Of a DNA stretch of 6,837 nucleotides, positions 1-3,635 are shown piece by piece. The DNA comes from Candidatus Zixiibacteriota bacterium. GTDB lineage: Bacteria; Zixibacteria; MSB-5A5; GN15; PGXB01. The notes under the pieces were generated by a model. That model did not search any database. It was given only the letters and a program-made list of their open reading frames with translations, and was not told where the DNA came from. The DNA is taken from assembly GCA_030591405.1 (NCBI GenBank), contig JAUVBC010000121.1, positions 1-6,837 of the forward strand. Reading direction: 5' to 3'. Positions within the stretch are counted from its first letter, which is position 1. Every line of letters starts with the position of its first letter. A program made the translations under genes and the position numbers.

Positions 1-1278
1 CAATTGAACTCCACGAGCCCGATCAATATTAACCTTTATCACCTCTGATTTTACGCCCGATGTATTCGATGTAAGCTCCTTAAATTTCACCGATGGCACA
101 GTGATATGAATGTCTATCCTATCCAGAAGAGGGCCGGAAATGCGTGACATATATCTCTGTATTACAGCAGTGGTGCAGTTACATTCATGGTTGTTATCGC
201 CGAAATATCCGCATGGGCAGGGATTCATCGCTGCCGCCAGCATAAATGATGCGGGATATGTCAGGGTTGTGGTTGCTCTGGACAGAGTCACCTGACCATC
301 TTCCATCGGCTGACGCATAACCTCCAATACATCCTTACGAAACTCGGCAATCTCATCCAAAAACAAGACCCCATGGTGCGCCAACGAAACCTCTCCCGGC
401 TTGGGAATTCTCCCGCCACCGATAAGCCCGGCATCCGAGATGGTGTGATGCAGCGAGCGGAACGGACGAGTGGCAACAAGAGCGGTATTTCCGGGGATAA
501 GTCCTGCCACAGAATGAATCTTGGTGGTCTCCAAAGCCTCGGGAAGAATCATATCAGGAAGAATAGTCGGAAGCCTGCGAGCCAGCATCGTTTTGCCGGA
601 GCCGGGAGGACCAATCATTATGATATTGTGCCCCCCGGCCGCTGCCACCTCCAGTGCCCGCTTGGCAGATTCCTGCCCCTTGACATCACAAAAATCGACA
701 TCATACTTCCGCGACGCCGAAAAAACCGACGCCATATCAAGCTTAAAAGGTTTAATTGTTGATTCATCCTCAAGAAAATGAATAGCTTCGCGCAGGGTGC
801 CAATCGGATAAACCGGAAGGTTTTCAGCCATAGCTGCTTCCGATGCATTTTCACGAGGAACTAAAATTCCTTTGATTTTGCTGCCACTTTTGCTGACCTC
901 CATAGCCATCGGCAGGACCCCGGGAACCGCACGAACCGTTCCATCAAGAGAAAGTTCTCCAAACATCACGAAATCATCAAAATCTTCTCTCAATATCTGG
1001 CCGGTGGCGGCAAGAATGCCAATCGCAATCGGCAGGTCAAACCCGGCACCTTCCTTGCGAATATCGGCCGGAGCAAGATTTATGGTTATTTTTTTGGCCG
1101 GAAAAACAAAATCTGAGTTTTTTATGGCAGCGGTGACCCGTTCCTTGGATTCCCTGACAGCGCCATCGGGCAAACCAACTGTTATAAATGTCGGCAGTTG
1201 TTGTTGAATATCGGATTCGACTTCAACCGTATAAGCATTAACCCCTAGTGTCGCGGCAGAATAAATTTTTGACAGCAT
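1..1278 (-). CDS. comM: ComM/YifB family magnesium-chelatase-like AAA+ ATPase, partial (C-terminus beyond left edge)
   Basis: An open frame runs without a stop from ATG at 1278 to position 1, giving 426 residues. The family is usually about 505-515 residues, so roughly 80-90 C-terminal residues are missing. The N-terminal ChlI/Lon-like domain spans about residues 1-170 and includes VGLPDGAVRESKERV (34-48). The AAA+ module follows, with Walker A GPPGSGKT (223-230), Walker B VLFLDEIAEF (304-313), the cysteine motif NPCPCG (352-357) plus CNC (366-368), and the arginine-finger region SGPLLDRIDIH (381-391). All are intact. In naturally transformable Proteobacteria ComM is a hexameric helicase that promotes branch migration of incoming DNA. 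Homologues are widespread in bacteria not known to be competent, so competence here is only inference. The start is supported by a purine-rich GGGGAGAG about 7 nt upstream and by the conserved family N-terminus. It is co-directional with the lipoprotein genes but 127 bp away. Family assignment is very secure; the symbol less so (yifB is a synonym). Confidence 0.96.
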   Translation of the reverse strand, partial: MLSKIYSAATLGVNAYTVEVESDIQQQLPTFITVGLPDGAVRESKERVTAAIKNSDFVFPAKKITINLAPADIRKEGAGFDLPIAIGILAATGQILREDFDDFVMFGELSLDGTVRAVPGVLPMAMEVSKSGSKIKGILVPRENASEAAMAENLPVYPIGTLREAIHFLEDESTIKPFKLDMASVFSASRKYDVDFCDVKGQESAKRALEVAAAGGHNIIMIGPPGSGKTMLARRLPTILPDMILPEALETTKIHSVAGLIPGNTALVATRPFRSLHHTISDAGLIGGGRIPKPGEVSLAHHGVLFLDEIAEFRKDVLEVMRQPMEDGQVTLSRATTTLTYPASFMLAAAMNPCPCGYFGDNNHECNCTTAVIQRYMSRISGPLLDRIDIHITVPSVKFKELTSNTSGVKSEVIKVNIDRARGVQL

Positions 1279-1326
1279 TTTCAGCTCTCCCCTTATAAGC
1301 ATTTTGTCGCATAATTAAATTGTATT

Positions 1327-1370
1327 ACCTATAGGGATTATAGGTGGGGAGACTGACAACTACTGTCAGT
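1327..1370. promoter_or_regulatory. Two tandem 7-5-7 dyads in the comM upstream gap; candidate operator
   Basis: Two perfect inverted repeats with the same geometry lie side by side. The first is ACCTATA-GGGAT-TATAGGT (1327-1345) and the second ACTGACA-ACTAC-TGTCAGT (1352-1370). Their centres are 25 bp apart. Read on the minus strand, the first dyad contains a perfect TATAAT (1337-1342) about 60 nt upstream of the comM start, which could be its -10 box. No good -35 box sits at 16-18 bp from it. The arms of the two dyads differ, so a single regulator binding both is not obvious. They also lie downstream of the lipoprotein stop at 1406 and could form weak hairpins in that transcript, but no T-run follows, so they do not look like an intrinsic terminator. 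Confidence 0.4.
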
Positions 1371-1405
1371 GAAAATTGAAAGAAAAGTAATATTTTAGAG
1401 AAAAG

Positions 1406-1936
1406 TTAATCTTCCATCATTTCCCAGAGAATAATTTTGCGTCGAAAGTCGCCATCGGCACCGGTAAAGACTATCCAATCGTCCTGATATGTACGCGAGT
1501 AATCATCGCTGGGATTTTCTTCTTGAACACATGTATTGTAATAAGCAAAATTGCTGTCTATATATATTCTTATCCTATCGTTTGAACCTATAATATCATA
1601 TTCACCATTAACATTGCAAAACAATCTCTCCTCATCAAAAAGAGTATCCTGCCAAACAAAAGTCGTATCCAGCCCAACAATAACCGTATCCAGCCCAATA
1701 AAAACCGTATCCTTCAGCATAAAAAACCCGCCACCACCATAAAACATAAATTTCATGGTATCAACTTTTGGAGGGTCATAAGACGATCTTTGAACCTGAT
1801 AAGTTCCGGCATAAGTGCCCGGCTGAAATTCGATTCCGCTACTTGTCGGTGATTTTTCGCAAGATATAATGATTGCGAAAGTGAATATTAGAACACTTAT
1901 GATCGATAGTATAATTACCTGTTTTGACTTTGACAT
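1406..1936 (-). CDS. Small lipoprotein, lipocalin-like in pattern; downstream member of a tandem paralogous pair
   Basis: This is a 176-residue protein of no family I recognise by name. A basic N-terminus (MSKSK) and a hydrophobic stretch lead to IISC at residues 23-26, a plausible lipobox with Cys26 as lipidation site, so the mature protein is probably membrane-anchored. The mature part is rich in short alternating hydrophobic stretches, suggesting a beta-barrel or beta-sandwich. It shares an ordered set of motifs with the gene at 1994-2479: GTYAGTYQV (40-48), FCNVNGEYDI (106-115), Cys136 followed by PxDxYS, and RRKIILW near the C-terminus. Cys107 and Cys136 have counterparts in the neighbour and may form a disulfide. 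Residues 75-102 consist of heptapeptide repeats (KDTVFIG, LDTVIVG, LDTTFVW, QDTLFDE) encoded by 21-bp direct repeats. The start is supported by GAAAGGGG four bases upstream of ATG. Function unknown; lipocalin-like ligand binding is only a guess from the pattern. Confidence 0.88.
   Translation of the reverse strand: MSKSKQVIILSIISVLIFTFAIIISCEKSPTSSGIEFQPGTYAGTYQVQRSSYDPPKVDTMKFMFYGGGGFFMLKDTVFIGLDTVIVGLDTTFVWQDTLFDEERLFCNVNGEYDIIGSNDRIRIYIDSNFAYYNTCVQEENPSDDYSRTYQDDWIVFTGADGDFRRKIILWEMMED
1644..1712. repeat. 21-bp tandem direct repeat inside the lipoprotein gene (about 3.3 copies)
   Basis: On the plus strand the unit begins GTATCC at 1644, 1665, 1686 and 1707. The second and third units (1665-1685, 1686-1706) are nearly identical, GTATCCAGCCCAA followed by an A-rich stretch ending ACC. 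The first unit (1644-1664) is diverged, and the fourth keeps only GTATCC before diverging. The period is exactly 21 bp, so copy changes stay in frame and add or remove one heptapeptide of LDTxxxG type. This is the only tandem repeat of this kind in the window. Confidence 0.85.
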
Positions 1937-1950
1937 ATTACCCCTTTCGT

Positions 1951-1983
1951 AAAGACAAAAACGCCCCCGATATAAGCGAGGGC
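1951..1983 (-). terminator. Intrinsic terminator between the two lipoprotein genes
   Basis: Read on the minus strand, GCCCTCG (1983-1977) pairs with CGGGGGC (1969-1963) across a 7-nt loop, with one G-U pair. It is followed by GTTTTTGTCTTT. The hairpin begins 10 nt past the stop of the 1994-2479 gene and should end its transcript. The T-rich tract ends only a few bases before the AAAGGGG ribosome binding site (1941-1947) of the next lipoprotein gene. Expression of that gene therefore needs read-through or a promoter inside the end of the upstream gene; I do not see a good one. Confidence 0.8.
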
Positions 1984-1993
1984 ATTTAAATTA

Positions 1994-2479
1994 TTAATTC
2001 GTTGCGTCAGGTTGTCTTGCCAGAACCGCAATTTTTTTTCGGTCATTGGGAATATCAAACTGCTCAATATATAATGTATCGGCAGCATCATCCGGACGCA
2101 CCCATCGAATCGAAAAAACATCCTCGGGAACATCATCGAGATTACAAATTTGAGTGGCGACCTGAGCAATCGTCAATGAAAGATTTGACTCAACCGTATA
2201 TGAACCGCTGAAATCACAAAATTTTCTCACGGTTAAACTTGGGAAAACACAGATATGTGTCGCATCGGTAAATGTCCAATGAACAACATCTTCCCTTGTT
2301 ATAGTAGATCCTGAAACATTATTGATAACAAAATACCGCCCAATATAAAATCCTCTCAAACTGGTCGGCGGTGGCACAAAAATGTCTTTGGCGCAACTTA
2401 ATAAAAGAAGCGAAACAAATGTCAACAATAGTAATTTTTTGACGTTTCCCATTTTTTTAACACTCTCTATTTTATTCAT
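1994..2479 (-). CDS. Small lipoprotein, lipocalin-like in pattern; upstream member of a tandem paralogous pair
   Basis: This 161-residue protein has a basic N-terminus, a leucine-rich hydrophobic core (LLLLTFVSLLLLSC) and a clear lipobox LLSC with Cys29 as the lipidated residue. Ala30-Lys31-Asp32 follow; an Asp at +3 is not the classical +2 inner-membrane retention signal, so outer-membrane sorting is possible but unproven. The mature region matches the 1406-1936 protein in order: GFYIGRYFV (43-51), FCDFSGSYTV (87-96), Cys112 followed by PEDVFS (118-123), and RKKIAVL (147-153). Cys88 and Cys112 are the shared cysteines; Cys77 is extra. The start at 2479 is supported by AGGAG 8 nt upstream. 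Met10 is an alternative that would still leave a good signal peptide but has a poorer ribosome site. A promoter candidate lies at 2554-2582 and a terminator follows the stop. I do not recognise a named family, and binding of a small hydrophobic ligand is only a guess. Confidence 0.9.
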   Translation of the reverse strand: MNKIESVKKMGNVKKLLLLTFVSLLLLSCAKDIFVPPPTSLRGFYIGRYFVINNVSGSTITREDVVHWTFTDATHICVFPSLTVRKFCDFSGSYTVESNLSLTIAQVATQICNLDDVPEDVFSIRWVRPDDAADTLYIEQFDIPNDRKKIAVLARQPDATN

Positions 2480-2553
2480 CCCATTTTCTCCTGACCTTCA
2501 ATCCTAATCTTCCAGACTCAAATTGCCATAACTCTGTTTAATTCACAGTCAAT

Positions 2554-2582
2554 AAAATACAGCAAAACCGCCTTTATGACAA
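2554..2582 (-). promoter_or_regulatory. Candidate sigma-70-type promoter for the lipoprotein genes
   Basis: On the minus strand TTGTCA (2582-2577) and TATTTT (2559-2554) are separated by 17 bp. This would place transcription start near 2547, about 68 nt upstream of the lipoprotein ATG at 2479. The -35 box matches consensus at five of six positions; the -10 box at four of six. In such AT-rich DNA the match is suggestive, not conclusive. Confidence 0.4.
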
Positions 2583-2590
2583 CAGTTTTC

Positions 2591-2659
2591 TTATTTTTCT
2601 TTCAATTTCTTATAATTTTTTTCAAATTTTTCCTGAAATTCCCCCGATTTTTCTCTCAT
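2591..2659 (-). CDS. Possible 22-residue lysine/glutamate-rich small ORF
   Basis: Directly behind a strong Shine-Dalgarno AGGAGGGG (2669-2662, minus strand) stands an ATG opening a 22-codon frame ending in TAA. The predicted peptide has 7 Lys, 5 Glu and 1 Arg, with Phe, Phe, Tyr and Leu spaced through it (MREKSGEFQE, then KFEKNYKKLK, then EK), compatible with a short amphipathic helix. The ribosome site is somewhat close to the ATG (4 nt from AGGAGG). The stop lies just before the candidate lipoprotein promoter at 2554-2582, so it would be on a separate or longer transcript. In A-rich DNA such frames arise by chance. The strong ribosome site is the main argument for it. Confidence 0.25.
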   Translation of the reverse strand: MREKSGEFQEKFEKNYKKLKEK

Positions 2660-2774
2660 TTCCCCTCCTAAAAATAAGCTATTCCCCTCTTTAAAAATAT
2701 ATCCTCGCCTAATTCCTATTTCTATTGCTGTGACGTTTGGAGAAGCCAAAATGTTTAGACAAAATTATAATTTT

Positions 2775-2798
2775 ATGTCGGGTGCGGCGACCCGACAT
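2775..2798. repeat. REP-like palindrome 1 (9-bp perfect arms)
   Basis: ATGTCGGGT (2775-2783) and ACCCGACAT (2790-2798) are perfect inverted copies around a GCGGCG loop. This GC-rich island stands in AT-rich surroundings. No T-run follows on either strand, so it does not look like an intrinsic terminator. The form fits a dispersed palindromic element (REP/BIME type), but only one copy of this sequence is in the window, so dispersal cannot be shown. Confidence 0.6.
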
Positions 2799-2877
2799 CA
2801 CAAAACCGAGAATTGAACTTCATTATTCTGCCCGGTTAATCCTCAGATTGACAGGGGAGTTGTAACCCAAAATTATT

Positions 2878-2902
2878 CCGGCCGGTCTGAGGACCGGCTC
2901 GG
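2878..2902. repeat. REP-like palindrome 2 (7-bp perfect arms, extendable)
   Basis: GCCGGTC (2881-2887) and GACCGGC (2892-2898) form perfect arms around TGAG. Three more pairs, CCG (2878-2880) with CGG (2900-2902), extend the stem past a one-base bulge. Like the palindrome about 80 bp to its left it is a GC-rich island with no adjacent T-run, and it is unrelated to that one in sequence. Confidence 0.55.
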
Positions 2903-2972
2903 CACAGTATTTTGAATCACCCGCAATTTGACAAATTCCCTGTAACCTCATCTCTTCCATGCCTTTCCAACG

Positions 2973-3194
2973 AAATGGGTTCGTTTTGTCATTTTTTACT
3001 TTTCAATCTATCATATTTGTAGTGAATTTGCTAATCGCTTGTTATTCAGACGGTAACAGATGAGTCCAATAAACTGTAAATGGGTTCGTTTTTGCTTGTA
3101 TATCAAAATGGGTTTCCTCCTTCGGCGGACATGCTTTTTGTCATTTTACACTTTTGGGAGCTATTAATTTGGTAGTGATTTTGTTAATTATTTG
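2973..3194. repeat. Cluster of imperfect direct repeats starting AAATGGGTT; remnant repetitive element
   Basis: Three units begin AAATGGGTT at 2973, 3078 and 3106. The first two share 15 identical bases, AAATGGGTTCGTTTT. The first (2973-3041) and third (3106-3194) are also similar further on: both have TTTTGTCATTTT, then a C/A/T-rich stretch with CTTTT, then TAGTGA, TTTTG or ATTTG, TAAT and TTG in the same order. The third carries an insert (TTCCTCCTTCGGCGGACATG) after AAATGGG. I see no intact ORF, terminal repeats or target duplication, so this is best described as a decayed repetitive sequence of unknown origin. Confidence 0.55.
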
Positions 3195-3367
3195 AGATTT
3201 TTTAAGTTAGCAAAATCATAAATAATAGCTCTTTCCTTAAATAATTAATATTCACTTTATCTGACTATTGGGAGTAATCCGAATTACCATTGATTTGATA
3301 TTGAAATTTATTTTGAATTTAATATAAGATACCATCGTACTGTGTCAATGTCGCTATTTAATACTTC

Positions 3368-3395
3368 TTGACTATATCGGGAAATGTTATATAAT
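3368..3395 (+). promoter_or_regulatory. Probable sigma-70-type promoter of the secreted protease gene
   Basis: TTGACT (3368-3373) and a perfect TATAAT (3390-3395) are separated by 16 bp. This is the best promoter match in the window. It would start transcription near 3402 and leave a 5' leader of about 235 nt before the protease ATG at 3636. No other gene lies between. Confidence 0.65.
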
Positions 3396-3401
3396 TTAAA
3401 A

Positions 3402-3635
3402 TATGACTCGACCATAAAATCAGTATTACTTTTCGCCTTTTTGCCTTACTGCAAACGTTTCGATCGAGTTTTAAAATTATTATTGCGATAGATAATGGAC
3501 TATCTATCTGGTGCTAAAAGGGATAAATATTTTTACCTAATATTATCTAAAGAGGAGGTAGCGCCATAAACCATATTTGCTAATCAGTACTTATCATAAT
3601 TTTCTTATCAATTAGTTCTTGTCAGGGGTCAAAAA
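3402..3635 (+). promoter_or_regulatory. Long, potentially structured 5' leader of the protease gene
   Basis: The leader has several pairable segments in order. ACTCGA (3406-3411) pairs with TCGAGT (3464-3469) and encloses CAGTA (3421-3425) with TACTG (3447-3451). GATAGATA (3487-3494) and TATCTATC (3501-3508) form a perfect 8-bp hairpin with a 6-nt loop. GGTGCT (3510-3515) can pair with AGCGCC (3560-3565) with one G-U, enclosing an AT-rich hairpin (3519-3538) and a strong Shine-Dalgarno-like GAGGAGGT (3552-3559) that is not followed by a usable ATG. The real ribosome site is AGGGG at 3624-3628. I cannot match this to a known riboswitch class; regulatory function is inference from length and dyads alone. 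Confidence 0.35.

Larger units (their letters stand above)
2660..3367. other. Intergenic stretch without a convincing gene
   Basis: No frame on either strand here combines reasonable length, a start with a ribosome site and protein-like composition. What it contains is listed separately: the possible ribosome site of the small ORF at its left end, two REP-like palindromes (2775-2798 and 2878-2902) and the AAATGGGTT repeat cluster (2973-3194). From about 3195 to 3367 the DNA is very AT-rich and I see only a minor 5-bp dyad (GTAAT-CCGA-ATTAC, 3274-3287) and no recognisable gene remnant. Confidence 0.7.

Noticed and set aside
110..1207. Several open frames on both strands inside positions 110-1207 (for example 373-762 plus, 521-781 plus, 618-854 minus, 872-1207 plus)
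   Set aside because: All overlap the ComM frame, which shows conserved motifs throughout; their translations are low-complexity, Arg/Ser/Pro-rich shadows without ribosome sites.
1644..1712. CRISPR-like repeat array
   Set aside because: The 21-bp units are directly adjacent with no spacers and are in frame with a lipoprotein gene.
1551..2211. Open frames at 1551-1742 (plus), 1915-2169 (minus) and 2002-2211 (plus)
   Set aside because: They overlap the lipoprotein genes in other frames and have no domain-like features or supporting start signals.
2751..2816. A 21-residue plus-strand ORF preceded by GGAG at 2739-2742
   Set aside because: About half of it reads through the 2775-2798 palindrome and its flank, so it is more likely an accident of the repeat than a gene.
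2848..2876. TTGACA-17-AATTAT as a plus-strand promoter
   Set aside because: The -10 box is poor and no gene or obvious RNA lies downstream; AT-rich spacer gives such matches by chance.
3402..3570. Cyclic-di-GMP-I (GEMM) riboswitch suggested by GCAAAC and GGTAGCG-like strings
   Set aside because: The diagnostic core (GGGACGCAAAGCC-type segment) and tetraloop/receptor arrangement are absent and the strings are in the wrong order and spacing.
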